From NCBI GenBank assembly GCA_016458225.1, contig JAEMGR010000005.1:1-64000 (forward strand): DNA of 64,000 bases, given 5' to 3'. The notes under the pieces were generated by a model. The model was not told the DNA's origin. It ran no database searches and saw only the letters and a list, made by a program, of their open reading frames with translations. The stretch is from Myxococcaceae bacterium JPH2. Lineage in GTDB: Bacteria > Myxococcota > Myxococcia > Myxococcales > Myxococcaceae. Shown piece after piece: positions 1-10,799 of this stretch. The first letter of the stretch is position 1. Each line of letters opens with the position of its first letter. Position numbers and translations under genes: made by a program.

Positions 1-236
1 AGCGCGCCCGCGCCCGCTCCCGAGTTGTTGTAGGCATTGCCGCCGCGCGCGCCCACGGCCTTCACGTTCACCGCGTAGACGTTCGCGGGCACCGTGAAGC
101 TCTGGAGCCCACCCGTGTAGTTGAACGTCTGGGTTGTCTGCCCATGCGCGGAGCCCGACAGAAATCCCGTGGTGAGCACCGCCGATACCGCGAGGAACTT
201 CGATATTCCGAGCCTGACTGAATGCGTCTTGGACAT
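1..236 (-). CDS. Secreted glycine-rich protein, N-terminal part
   Basis: Only the first 78 codons are inside the window; the gene runs off the left edge. The product starts MSKTHSVRLG and has a signal peptide: a basic start, a hydrophobic stretch and a probable cleavage site near SAHGQ (residues 29-33). The mature part begins with a beta-rich segment of the type F-x-Y-T-G-x-x-Q-x-F-T-V-P-A, followed by V-G-A-R-G-G-N. That pattern is common at the start of secreted or surface Gly-rich repeat proteins, where it is followed by long Gly/Asn-rich stretches. The ATG at 236 is preceded by AGGAG about 8 bases upstream, which supports the start. A surface or matrix role is inferred only from the signal peptide and composition. 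No partner gene is visible. Confidence 0.75.
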   Translation of the reverse strand, partial: MSKTHSVRLGISKFLAVSAVLTTGFLSGSAHGQTTQTFNYTGGLQSFTVPANVYAVNVKAVGARGGNAYNNSGAGAGA

Positions 237-503
237 CGCGACCACTCCTGCCATGCGGGTTGTCGTGGCCGACACCGGCCACCGCGCAAGCCCATGAGCA
301 AGAGACACGCCACCATGTGTATTGAAGACAACACAGACACCGCGCCCGAGCCCCAGCCTGGGACTCGGCTCGCGTGCGTCTCCATGGGACACAGGTGCGT
401 CCTGGCAGGAAGCTGACGGGTCTACGGGAGCCCATGTCCAACCGGACTCACCGCGAGGAGGCGGGCCCCAGACGTGGCCCCGCCTCCCATGCACCGCCGA
501 GCG

Positions 504-1340
504 TCAGGAGGCCACAGCCTCGGCGGAGGGCTCGATTTGAGCCTCCGTGTTGGTCCACACGAAGGGAATTCCCGGCTGCCGGTAGTGCGTGGCGGGGATG
601 TCCTTCTCCAACTGCGCGTGCAACTCGGGGAGCTGCGACCAGTGCAGGCCATGCTTCGCATGGTGCGCCGTGTGGTAACCCAGGTTGCCCGTCAGCAGGT
701 TGTAGCCCTTGTGCAGGATGTTGAAGGACGCCTGCGTGTGCTCGGTCGCCTCCAGGCCCGTGTGATGGAAATACGTGGCCCACACCGTGACGAACAAAGA
801 CGCGCACATGGGCAGCAGGAACACCCAGAGCGCGTTGTACCAGTCATGCCAGAACAGCGCGCCGAGCAGCACCACCTGCAACGCGGCCATGCTCGTGAAG
901 ATGCGCAGGACGCGCGGGTGCTCCAGGCCCACCTTGAAGGCGCGCGGATACGCGACCAGCGCCGTGATGAACGAGTACTCCAGCTCGCCCATCGTGGTGC
1001 CGTCCTTGCGCTTCCAGCGGGACTCGTCCTTCTCCTGGTCCAGGTAGTTGCGGTGATGGCCCAGCACGTGGTGCAGGAACCACGCGTGGGACGTCACACC
1101 GGTCTGAAAGGCAAACACCACCTCGAGGATCCGATTCGGCAGGGCATGCCGGAACATCGGGACGTGCTGGTGGTGGTGGTTCCACGCGCTGATCCACCCC
1201 TTCGGAATCACCCACAGGGCGAGCCACAGGATGGGGAACCACCAGCTCCGCGCCTGGAGATAGACGGTCAGGTCCAACGCGAAGGCACAGAAGAACAGCA
1301 GGACAGGGATGCGGTCTCGGGGATGCCGGAACAAGGTCAT
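504..1340 (-). CDS. Membrane fatty-acid desaturase family protein
   Basis: A 278-residue integral membrane di-iron enzyme of the fatty-acid desaturase/hydroxylase superfamily. Three histidine clusters are visible in the expected order: NHHHQHVP near residue 60, HHVLGHH near residue 85, and YHTAHHAKHGLHW near residue 230. Hydrophobic segments between them would span the membrane. The family uses O2 and an electron donor to desaturate or hydroxylate acyl chains. Its ATG overlaps the stop of the upstream P450 (ATGA, positions 1337-1340), so it is translationally coupled and is the last gene of the lipoxygenase-P450-desaturase operon. It may supply the polyunsaturated acyl chain that a lipoxygenase needs, or modify the oxidised product; the sequence does not tell which. 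Confidence 0.85.
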   Translation of the reverse strand: MTLFRHPRDRIPVLLFFCAFALDLTVYLQARSWWFPILWLALWVIPKGWISAWNHHHQHVPMFRHALPNRILEVVFAFQTGVTSHAWFLHHVLGHHRNYLDQEKDESRWKRKDGTTMGELEYSFITALVAYPRAFKVGLEHPRVLRIFTSMAALQVVLLGALFWHDWYNALWVFLLPMCASLFVTVWATYFHHTGLEATEHTQASFNILHKGYNLLTGNLGYHTAHHAKHGLHWSQLPELHAQLEKDIPATHYRQPGIPFVWTNTEAQIEPSAEAVAS

Positions 1341-2761
1341 GCGGATTCCACTGCGGGGGTGTCGCCAGGGGGTTGGAGGGACTGCGGGGGCCGCTCCAAC
1401 AGTCTACCGGTGACGCCCTTGGGAAGAACGACCCCGAAGAAGAATCCCTCCTCGAACGGGGCCGTGGAGTCCACTTGCACCCTCGCACGCGCCGCGAGGG
1501 TCGCCAGCGCCGTCTGGAGATACACGACGGCGAAGGCCCCTCCCACGCACGCGCGCGGCCCACGCCCGAAGGGGAAGAAGTAGCCGCTCCCCAGCGGGTC
1601 CCTCGCCACGCCGCCGTCGAGCCACCGCTCGGGGACGAACTCCTCGGCGCGGACCCAATGCGTCGGGTCCCGGTGAAGGTGCTGGTTGGAGATCATGATC
1701 ATCGCGCCCGCCGGCAGCGTCACGCCCGCCAGCTTCGCGTCCGCCGCGGGCGTGCGGGTGAAGACCCGGACCGCGGGCAACAGGCGCATGGCCTCATAGG
1801 CGACCGCCTCCGCCCAGGGCGCCCGCCGGAGCGACTCGAAGGTCCACGGCCCCTCACCCAGCGCGGCGGCCTCGGCCGCGAGGCGGGCCTCCGCGGCGGG
1901 GAACTTCTGGAGCTGGTGGAACGCTCCCACCAGGGTCGTGCTCGAGGAGAAGACGCCGCCGTAGAAGAACGTCCCCAGCAGGTGCGCCAGCCGCTGCTCG
2001 GGCAGGTCCGGCATCTCGCGCAGCGTCCATGACAGCAGGTCCACCCCATGAGGGCGGGGCTTCGCCCGCGCGGCGCGGACCTTCTGGGCGAACAGGCCAT
2101 AGAACCGCTCGCGCGCCTGCTCGAAGCCCTTGGGCAGGGAGACGAAGCGCAAGGGCAGCTTCGCCTGGATGCGCGCGTCCGCGCCCTTCGCCATCAACAT
2201 GAAGTCGTCATAGGCCGAGTCGGGCAACGCCTCGCCCACCACCACGGTGGCGAAGGTGTCGAACGTCAGCCGCCGCAGCACGGGCGTGAGGTCCACCGGC
2301 CCCGCCGCGAACAAGCCCTCCACGGCCTGAGCGACAGTGGCCTGCATGGGCCCCACCTGCGCCGCCAGCCACGCGGGAGACCACGGCTGCTCCAGAGGGT
2401 CACCCCGGCGCTTCTCGGCCCAGTCCTCGCTCTGCTTCGCGATGAACATCGTGTCGTTCGTCACGGTGGGACGGACTTGATCGCTGATGGCGCCCTTCTC
2501 GAACTCCAAGCGGCGCGTCTCCATCACCTCTTCGATGAGCGCGGGGTCGTTGAGCACCACGCCCGGGCTGGCGCCCATCCAGATGAGCGTGACGCCGCCG
2601 TACTCACGGCCATAGCGCGCGCAGACGTCCCAGGGCGTGGCGCCGAGGAAATCCCCCAGCGTGCCGAGCACTCCGGGCGCGGGCCCGGGCAACGAAGCGA
2701 AGGCCTTGCGACGAGCGCCGAAGAACAGGTTGAACACGCCGCGAGAGAACAGGTTCGGCAA
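1337..2761 (-). CDS. Cytochrome P450 with atypical I-helix, paired with lipoxygenase
   Basis: A 474-residue P450. The haem loop FGRGPRACVG has the axial Cys, and the K-helix ExxR motif is EAMR. The I-helix, which normally carries A/G-G-x-D/E-T-T for O2 activation, here reads FFYGGVFSSST, so the acid-alcohol pair is missing. Loss of that pair is a hallmark of P450s that rearrange fatty-acid hydroperoxides without O2 (CYP74 allene oxide synthases and hydroperoxide lyases, where the same place reads like FNAFGG). Such an enzyme beside a lipoxygenase would convert its hydroperoxide product; this is inference. The haem loop itself is the ordinary type, without the CYP74 insertion. The start is TTG with GGAGG 4 bases upstream, only 17 bases after the lipoxygenase stop. 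It overlaps the desaturase by 4 bases. Confidence 0.88.
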   Translation of the reverse strand: MPNLFSRGVFNLFFGARRKAFASLPGPAPGVLGTLGDFLGATPWDVCARYGREYGGVTLIWMGASPGVVLNDPALIEEVMETRRLEFEKGAISDQVRPTVTNDTMFIAKQSEDWAEKRRGDPLEQPWSPAWLAAQVGPMQATVAQAVEGLFAAGPVDLTPVLRRLTFDTFATVVVGEALPDSAYDDFMLMAKGADARIQAKLPLRFVSLPKGFEQARERFYGLFAQKVRAARAKPRPHGVDLLSWTLREMPDLPEQRLAHLLGTFFYGGVFSSSTTLVGAFHQLQKFPAAEARLAAEAAALGEGPWTFESLRRAPWAEAVAYEAMRLLPAVRVFTRTPAADAKLAGVTLPAGAMIMISNQHLHRDPTHWVRAEEFVPERWLDGGVARDPLGSGYFFPFGRGPRACVGGAFAVVYLQTALATLAARARVQVDSTAPFEEGFFFGVVLPKGVTGRLLERPPQSLQPPGDTPAVESA

Positions 2762-2778
2762 GGCGCCTCCAGGGCGTC

Positions 2779-4806
2779 TCAGACAGTGATGCCGCAGGGA
2801 ATCCGGTCAGGCTGCAGGACGGTGTACGGCACATCGCGCTGGGCGTTGCGCACCTTCACGGCCTCGAGCTGGGCGCTCAAGCGCGCATGGAAGCGCTCGC
2901 GAATGGCGTGAAGCGCGGGCTCGTGGAAGTACTCCTCGTGCCAGCCTCCCGCGTGGAGCAGGTACTCCTCATCATCCCCGAAGCTGGAGAGCGCCCGGCC
3001 AATGGCCACCTGCCACAGCGTCTGGGATTTGGTGGGAATCATCGCGGCGATGTCCGCCGGCCCCAGCTTCCCCTTCTCACGCGGCGGCGCGCGGCGAAGG
3101 CACAGCGGGGCGTTGGGCACGAAGGCGTAGTGCTCGTACTGGAGATAGTTCACCGCGGCGTGCTGCACGCTCACCGAGAACAGGACGGTGGTGAGGATCT
3201 CCACCAGGTCCTCCACGCGGTGGAGCGTCGCACACGGCAACTTCTCCACGGGAAGGCCGTGCGCGGTGAGGTCCTCCCACCAGCGCTGCATCTCCCCATC
3301 GGCCACCAGGTCGGCGTCGGTCGCATAGAAGTGCCGCAGGACTCCGCCCACGTACTCCTCCAGCGCATCCCACAGCGGGAGCGACTCGTCGCGATAGGGA
3401 TAGTCCGGCAGCACGGAGGGCTCCAACACCCCGCGCCGAGCCAGGTCGCGGCGCGGCTGGTTGTCCCGCAGGGTCCAGCGCGCGAAGCCCTTCTTGCCCA
3501 ACTGGAGGTGCCCCTTGTCCGGGCCTCCCGTGGCGATGAAGTCGTCGAACACCGCGCCCTCGGCCAGCAGGCCCTTGCGCGCCCCGTCGTTGATGGCGAG
3601 CGTGTAGCGGAAGTGCCGGCGCAGCAGTTTGTAGACGGGATGCGGATCCGGCAGGTTGCGCATCGTCGCCAGGACGAAGGGCTCGGCAATGAAGTGGGTC
3701 CGCAGCGCGTGCGACACCATCTGGTGCGTGTTGCCCTCGCTGCACCGCACGTAGATTTTCGCGGCCAGCCAGTCGTACTCCCCATCGTTCGGCGTGAAGA
3801 CGGGGTCCTGCCTCGCGTCGCGTCCCAGCTGGATGGCGAGCGGTCTCAATCGCTGGCTGTCATCCAGGAACAACAGACACCGGGCAGCGGGCGCCCAGCG
3901 GCGCTCCTCCTCGCCCTCCTTCCCCACCTTCCGGAACATCGGGATGTCTTCGAGGATCTCGAAGTCGATCAAGAAGACGCGCTGGGCCTCGAACGCGCCC
4001 GCCAGCGTCAGCCCCGGGGACAAGAGCCCGCGGACCTCATGGTCCGTCAGCGGCATTCCCTCGGGAAGCGCGCGCATGAGCGTGACATGGATGGGATTGA
4101 TGCCCTGCACCGCTTGCCGCGCGAACTCGTGGTCGTCCTTCCAGCGGTGCGACAGCTGGGGCAGCTCGATGCCCTTGAAGAAGTCGAAGATGTCCACCAG
4201 CCCGTTCCACGCGCTCGCCAGCATGGGCAGATGCAACTGGATGGCGGCCAGTGTCTTGGCGATGACCACCTCGTAGCTGCCCTCGCGCAAGCCTCGGTAG
4301 AGCTCATCCTTCGGCAGCGGCCTCGCTTCGCTGATGTCGAGCGCGCCGGGCAGCCCTTGCGTGGCCTCGGGCGAACGCCAGACATACATCTGCTGCCGGA
4401 CCTGGAGTTGCTCCAGTCGCGCGGACGCCTCGCGCTCGCTGCGCGCGTGCTGCGGAAGTCTCGCCGTTCCTTCCAGGACCTCGGCGTGGGCACCACTCAG
4501 AATCCAGCGGAAGAAGGGGAAGTGCCATTGCCGCTCCCCCGAGGACACCTGGACCGTGTCGAGCAGCCAGTCCCCCGCCACGCCACCCGAGTTGCTCAGG
4601 CGCAGGAGCAGCAGCTCACCCACGTCGCGGTCCGTGACGGAGTAGACCTCCTCCGAACCGGCCTCGAAGTCATTGTGAAAGCGCCGGTCCAGGGCATGCG
4701 ACGCGCTCTCTCCCTCCGTCCCCACCAGGACGACGGAGATGGTCCCGTCCGTCCCCGCCCCCAACCGTGCGCTCGTGCGAATCGTGAGCTTGTACTCGAC
4801 AGTCAT
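2779..4806 (-). CDS. PLAT-domain lipoxygenase
   Basis: A 675-residue lipoxygenase that would insert O2 into polyunsaturated fatty acids to form hydroperoxides. The first ~115 residues look like a PLAT/LH2 beta-sandwich (MTVEYKLTIRTSARLG). The catalytic domain has the first two metal ligands in VSHALRTHFIAEPF (H-x4-H), then the helix with HAAVNYLQYEHYAFVPNAP, which gives the third His and the Asn. The chain ends IPCGITV, so the C-terminal metal ligand is Val instead of the usual Ile. The ATG at 4806 was chosen over a longer reading because GAGAGG precedes it and the PLAT domain starts there. It is the first gene of the operon with the P450 and desaturase. Lipoxygenases are rare in bacteria but known in myxobacteria. 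Confidence 0.93.
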   Translation of the reverse strand: MTVEYKLTIRTSARLGAGTDGTISVVLVGTEGESASHALDRRFHNDFEAGSEEVYSVTDRDVGELLLLRLSNSGGVAGDWLLDTVQVSSGERQWHFPFFRWILSGAHAEVLEGTARLPQHARSEREASARLEQLQVRQQMYVWRSPEATQGLPGALDISEARPLPKDELYRGLREGSYEVVIAKTLAAIQLHLPMLASAWNGLVDIFDFFKGIELPQLSHRWKDDHEFARQAVQGINPIHVTLMRALPEGMPLTDHEVRGLLSPGLTLAGAFEAQRVFLIDFEILEDIPMFRKVGKEGEEERRWAPAARCLLFLDDSQRLRPLAIQLGRDARQDPVFTPNDGEYDWLAAKIYVRCSEGNTHQMVSHALRTHFIAEPFVLATMRNLPDPHPVYKLLRRHFRYTLAINDGARKGLLAEGAVFDDFIATGGPDKGHLQLGKKGFARWTLRDNQPRRDLARRGVLEPSVLPDYPYRDESLPLWDALEEYVGGVLRHFYATDADLVADGEMQRWWEDLTAHGLPVEKLPCATLHRVEDLVEILTTVLFSVSVQHAAVNYLQYEHYAFVPNAPLCLRRAPPREKGKLGPADIAAMIPTKSQTLWQVAIGRALSSFGDDEEYLLHAGGWHEEYFHEPALHAIRERFHARLSAQLEAVKVRNAQRDVPYTVLQPDRIPCGITV

Positions 4807-4892
4807 GACCCTCTCGGCTTTCGCGGGCAGACCGTAGGACGCGACAAAAGTACCCGCAAATGAAGTCCCCCACCCTTTGGAATGCCTTGAAA

Positions 4893-4904
4893 GTACTGAA
4901 GTAC
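4893..4904. promoter_or_regulatory. Inverted repeat in divergent promoter region
   Basis: GTACT-GA-AGTAC is a perfect inverted repeat with 5-base arms in the 268-base gap between the lipoxygenase (minus) and the lipoprotein gene (plus), 87 bases upstream of the lipoxygenase ATG. The surrounding ~100 bases are clearly less GC-rich than the genes, as expected for a promoter. It could be an operator for the lipoxygenase operon. Nothing else in the gap is recognisable. Confidence 0.3.
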
Positions 4905-5074
4905 ACGCTCTCTTCGGCCTGTTGGGATGATCCGGAAGAAGGCAACGCCTGGAGCCCAAACCATCCCATGCGACAGGCGCGTCTCCCCGCGTCAATGCAT
5001 GACACGGCCACTCGCCGGCTTGAACTCCCGTGGGGCCCTCGATATCCCGCGCCGGTACTCAGGAGCGTCCCAAC

Positions 5075-6076
5075 GTGAAGCGAAGCCTGTCTGGATTGGT
5101 CGTCGCCCTCGCGCTCACCGCCTGCAAGGAAGAGCCGCGCGGGAAGATGGAGCCGATTGCCCGTCCCCCCACGCCCGCGGGTGCGCCGGCCGCTCCCGTG
5201 GCGAAGGCCGCAGCGGAGGTCCCCGCAGAGGGCTCCGTGCTGCTGCGCTGGAAGCTGGCCAAGGGCGACCCCCGGGTCTTCCGCCTGTCGCTCACGCCGG
5301 AAGCCGCCGCCGCCAGTGAGCCCGCCACGCCCCCCGCGCGCGCCGACAAGAAGAAGGGCCGCGACGCCAAGGCCAAGGCCGAGGCCCCCGAGCCCGCGCC
5401 GACGATGACGCCCACCGAGCTGACCTATCTGCTGGAGCGCACGAGCGGCGGGGACGCGCTGCTGCGAATCACTCCCGCGAGCGGCGCCCCAGACGAAGCC
5501 AGCCTGAGCGACCGCGGCTTCGTGCTGGAGGGACTCCAGGGCGCCACGCGCAACACCGCGACGCTGGTGCTGGAGCTGCCGCGTGACGCGGTCCGCGTGG
5601 GCGACACCTGGTCGCTGGCCACCGAGCTGGTGGTGCCCGACGTCTTCGGCCGCGACTTCCACCGCACCGCGAGCGAGCGCCACAACCGCGTGAAGCTGGC
5701 CGCCCTGACGCCCGCGGAGAACGGCGAGCAAGTGGCCGTCATCGAGTACGACCTGGGCGAGCAGCTCTCCGGCACCGTCCCTCCCGGCTACAAGCCGCCC
5801 GACGCGCGCCCCGGGGCCGACGAGGGCAAGAAGACCTCGGGCACGCAGGACGTGGCGGTGGACGTGAAGGTCACCGCGCGCGGCGAGTTCCTGGTGAAGG
5901 CCGGACACTGGCGCACGTGGGAGGGCACCTTCACCACCGTGACGAAGGGCCCCTCGCGCGCCGCCGTGCAGCTCCCCGCGGGCACGCAGAAGGTGCGCCT
6001 CAGCGCGATGGACGCCGCGCCCGCCGCGCCTTCCGCGCCCGCTACCCCGCCAGCGGCTCAGCCGGCCGCGCCGTAG
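5075..6076 (+). CDS. Predicted lipoprotein of unknown function
   Basis: A 333-residue protein that I do not recognise. The GTG start has AGGAG 9 bases upstream, and the product begins VKRSLSGLVVALALTAC: a short signal peptide with lipobox LTAC, so Cys17 is probably lipidated. The N-terminal third is Ala/Pro/Lys-rich and probably unstructured (a run near residues 85-110). The middle (about 110-315) alternates charged and hydrophobic residues like a beta-rich domain. The C-terminal ~20 residues are Ala/Pro repeats. It is transcribed away from the lipoxygenase operon and overlaps the ferrochelatase gene tail to tail by 35 bases. Confidence 0.8.
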   Translation: MKRSLSGLVVALALTACKEEPRGKMEPIARPPTPAGAPAAPVAKAAAEVPAEGSVLLRWKLAKGDPRVFRLSLTPEAAAASEPATPPARADKKKGRDAKAKAEAPEPAPTMTPTELTYLLERTSGGDALLRITPASGAPDEASLSDRGFVLEGLQGATRNTATLVLELPRDAVRVGDTWSLATELVVPDVFGRDFHRTASERHNRVKLAALTPAENGEQVAVIEYDLGEQLSGTVPPGYKPPDARPGADEGKKTSGTQDVAVDVKVTARGEFLVKAGHWRTWEGTFTTVTKGPSRAAVQLPAGTQKVRLSAMDAAPAAPSAPATPPAAQPAAP

Positions 6077-7112
6077 CGCCGTCCGACGCGCGCACCAACT
6101 GGACCACCGCGTCCACCCACGCCGGGTGGGCGTTGAGGGAGGGGACGAGCGTCAGCGACTCTCCTCCGGCCGCCACGAACTGCTCACGCGCGCGCAGGCC
6201 CACTTCCTCCAGCGTCTCCAGGCAGTCCGCCACGAACGCCGGGCACATCACCGCGAGCCGCTTCACGCCGCGCACGGCCAGCTCGGGCAGCACCTCGTCC
6301 GTGTAGGGCTTCACCCACGGCGTCCGCCCCAGCCGGGACTGGAACGACACGGTGTAGCCCTCCGGCTTCAGCCCGAGCCGCTCCGCCAACATGCGCGCCG
6401 TCGCGTAGCACTGCGCGCGGTAGCAGTGCCGGTTCACGTCGGTGAGCGTGTCGCAGCACTTCGACGAGGCGAGGCAGTGGCTCCCGGACGGGTCGCTCTT
6501 GCGCATGTGGCGCTCGGGCAGCCCGTGGAAGCTGAACAGCACATGGTCCGCGCGGGCCTCGGAGATGACCGGCCGCGCCACCGTGGCGAACGCATCGAGG
6601 AAGCCCGGCGCGTCGTAGAACGCGGGCACCGCGCGCACGTTGGGGACGTCCCAGCCCTCGGTCATCACCTCGTAGAGGCGCGCCAGCGAGGACGAGGACG
6701 ACGACGTGGCCTCCTGCGGGTACAGGGGCAGCACCGTGAAGTCCGTCACCCCCCGCGCGCGCAGCGACGCCACCGCGTCCGGCAGCGAGGGATTGCCATA
6801 GCGCATGGCGAGCGCCACCTCGTACTCGCCCTTCAGTTGCTCGGCCACCGCGGCGGTCAGCGCCTTGCTGTGCACGAGCAGCGGCGAGCCCTCCGGCATC
6901 CACACTTTGCGATAGGCCTCCGCGCTCTTGGCGGGGCGGAACGGCAGGATGAAGAGGTTGAGGAGCAACCAGCGGCCCACCGGGTGGATGTCCACCACGC
7001 GCGGGTCGCTCAAGAACTCGCGCAGGTAGCGCCGCACCGGCCCGGACTCGGGCGCGTCCGGCGTCCCCAGGTTGATGAGCAGGAGCCCCCGCTTCGCGCT
7101 TGGCATGGCCAT
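6042..7112 (-). CDS. hemH: Ferrochelatase with internal cysteine cluster
   Basis: A 356-residue ferrochelatase that inserts Fe2+ into protoporphyrin IX (or coproporphyrin) to make haem. The N-terminus GLLLINLGTPDAP, the FSFHGLPERH segment with the catalytic His, and FQSRLGRTPWVKPYT are all family signatures. Between them lies SHCLASSKCCDTLTD...HCYRAQC: five Cys within about 23 residues. Internal Cys clusters of this kind hold a [2Fe-2S] centre in ferrochelatases such as that of Myxococcus xanthus (from memory). Two in-frame ATGs lie six bases apart (7112 and 7106); the first is taken. It is last in the run terC-like > apaG > hemH, 12 bases after apaG. Confidence 0.96.
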   Translation of the reverse strand: MAMPSAKRGLLLINLGTPDAPESGPVRRYLREFLSDPRVVDIHPVGRWLLLNLFILPFRPAKSAEAYRKVWMPEGSPLLVHSKALTAAVAEQLKGEYEVALAMRYGNPSLPDAVASLRARGVTDFTVLPLYPQEATSSSSSSLARLYEVMTEGWDVPNVRAVPAFYDAPGFLDAFATVARPVISEARADHVLFSFHGLPERHMRKSDPSGSHCLASSKCCDTLTDVNRHCYRAQCYATARMLAERLGLKPEGYTVSFQSRLGRTPWVKPYTDEVLPELAVRGVKRLAVMCPAFVADCLETLEEVGLRAREQFVAAGGESLTLVPSLNAHPAWVDAVVQLVRASDGATARPAEPLAG

Positions 7113-7124
7113 GGAGCGCGGGCC

Positions 7125-7511
7125 TCAGTGCAGCGCGTTCGGCAGCGTGAGGGCGAACTCCGCGATGCGCGCATCGAAGTGCGTGCCATCCGGGCGCACC
7201 ATCGCGTAGGTGCCGCGCATGGTGCCGAACGGCGTGCGCAGCATCGCCCAGCTCGTGTACTCGAAGCGCTCGCCCGGCCCCAGCTTCGGCTGGCGCCCCA
7301 CCACTCCCTCGCCCTTCACCTCTTCGACCCGGCCCTCGGAATCAGTGATGACCCAGTGCCGGCTCTGGAGCTGCGCGGGTGCCTCACCCTCGTTCATGAT
7401 CTCCACCTTGTAGGTGAAGGCGAACTGGCCGGACTCGGGCGCGCTGCGCTCGGGCCAGAAGGCTGGCCGCACGGTGATGCGAATGCCGTCGGTGGTGGCG
7501 GAGGAAGACAT
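7125..7511 (-). CDS. apaG: ApaG domain protein
   Basis: A 128-residue protein, the usual ApaG length, with a fibronectin-III-like fold. Recognisable parts are the central NEGEAPAQLQSRHWVITD, then VEEVKGEGVVGRQPKLGPG and the C-terminal YTSWAMLRTPFGTMRGTY. ApaG of enteric bacteria is linked to ApaH and metal tolerance, and its biochemical role is still uncertain. A TTG at 7547 would add 12 residues (a Gly/Ala-rich stretch) without a clear ribosome site, so the ATG at 7511 is preferred; GGAG lies very close upstream of it. It sits between the TerC-like gene and hemH. Confidence 0.92.
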   Translation of the reverse strand: MSSSATTDGIRITVRPAFWPERSAPESGQFAFTYKVEIMNEGEAPAQLQSRHWVITDSEGRVEEVKGEGVVGRQPKLGPGERFEYTSWAMLRTPFGTMRGTYAMVRPDGTHFDARIAEFALTLPNALH

Positions 7512-7568
7512 GTCTCCACATTTGGCCGGCGCGCCGCCGAGACGCAAGGAAAAGACCCGCCCGGGGGC

Positions 7569-8561
7569 CTAGCTCTTCACGCGCTTCCGGTCCTGCTCGG
7601 CTTCCGTCGAAGACGTGGACTCCGGTGACGTGGACTCTGGCTCGGGAGGACGCGGCCAGATGAACGACGCCCCAATGGCCAGCGCCAGGGTGCCCGCGAT
7701 GACGCCCAGGGAGATGCCGGTGGAGACGTGGATGTCGAAGAACTCGATGAGCATCTTCACGCCCACGAAGGCGAGGATGACGCTCAGCGCCAGCTTCAGG
7801 TAGTGGAACCTGTCCATCAAGCTGGAGACCACGAAGAACAGCGAGCGCAGGCCCAGGATGGCGCAGACGTTGGACGAGTAGGCGATGAAGGCGTTGCCGC
7901 TCAAGCCCAGCACCGCGGGGATGGAGTCCACCGCGAACAGCAGGTCCGTGGCCTCCACCACCAGCAGCACGACGAACAGCGGCGTCACCTTGCGGCGGCC
8001 GTCCTCGGTGATGAAGAAGTGGCTGCCCTGCCCTTGGCTCGCCACGGGCAGCACGCGCCGCGCCACGCGCACCACCAGCCCCGCCTCGGGATCCGCCTCG
8101 TCGTCGTCATCCGAGACGAGCATCTTCACCGCGGTGAAGACCAGGAACGCGCCGAAGATGTAGAGGATCCAGTGGAAGCGCCGCACCAACTCCGTGCCCG
8201 CGATGATGAGGCAGGCGCGCATCACGAAGGCGCCAAGGATGCCCCAGAACAGCACGCGGTGCTGATGCTCGGGCGCCACGCGGAAGTAGCTGAAGACGAG
8301 CAGGAAGACGAAGAGGTTGTCGACGCTGAGCGCGTACTCGACCACGTAGGCCGTCAGCCACTGCGTGGCGTGGGTGCTCCCGGCGAAGTGCCAGATGCCG
8401 CCGGCGAACGCGAGGCTGAGGGACACCCAGACGAGCGTCCAGAGCCCCGCCTCCTTGGGCGTCACCACGTGTTCCTTGCGATGGAACAGCCCCAGGTCCA
8501 GGGCGAGCATCGCCAGGACGAAGACGTTGAAGCCCACCCAGATGGACAAAGGTGTTTGCAC
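7569..8561 (-). CDS. TerC/Alx family integral membrane protein
   Basis: A 330-residue membrane protein with about eight hydrophobic segments. The two family hallmarks are present: VEYALSVDNLFVFLLVF near residue 75 and DLLFAVDSIPAVLGLS near residue 210, both with acidic residues inside the membrane. A charged loop (SDDDDEADPEAG) lies between the halves. TerC/Alx proteins export Mn2+ or support metal loading of secreted proteins; tellurite resistance is the historical name. The C-terminal ~25 residues are hydrophilic and Ser/Glu-rich. It follows glgX by 93 bases on the same strand and precedes apaG by 57. Confidence 0.92.
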   Translation of the reverse strand: MQTPLSIWVGFNVFVLAMLALDLGLFHRKEHVVTPKEAGLWTLVWVSLSLAFAGGIWHFAGSTHATQWLTAYVVEYALSVDNLFVFLLVFSYFRVAPEHQHRVLFWGILGAFVMRACLIIAGTELVRRFHWILYIFGAFLVFTAVKMLVSDDDDEADPEAGLVVRVARRVLPVASQGQGSHFFITEDGRRKVTPLFVVLLVVEATDLLFAVDSIPAVLGLSGNAFIAYSSNVCAILGLRSLFFVVSSLMDRFHYLKLALSVILAFVGVKMLIEFFDIHVSTGISLGVIAGTLALAIGASFIWPRPPEPESTSPESTSSTEAEQDRKRVKS

Positions 8562-8654
8562 GTGCGTTTCCTGGCTCAGGACGAACCGGAGCGCACCCTA
8601 GTGGCGGGCGGCCCCCGGCGTCGACCCCTCCGTAACGCAGCGCGTGCCGGGTGG

Positions 8655-10795
<2,141 letters not shown>

Positions 10796-10799
<4 letters not shown>

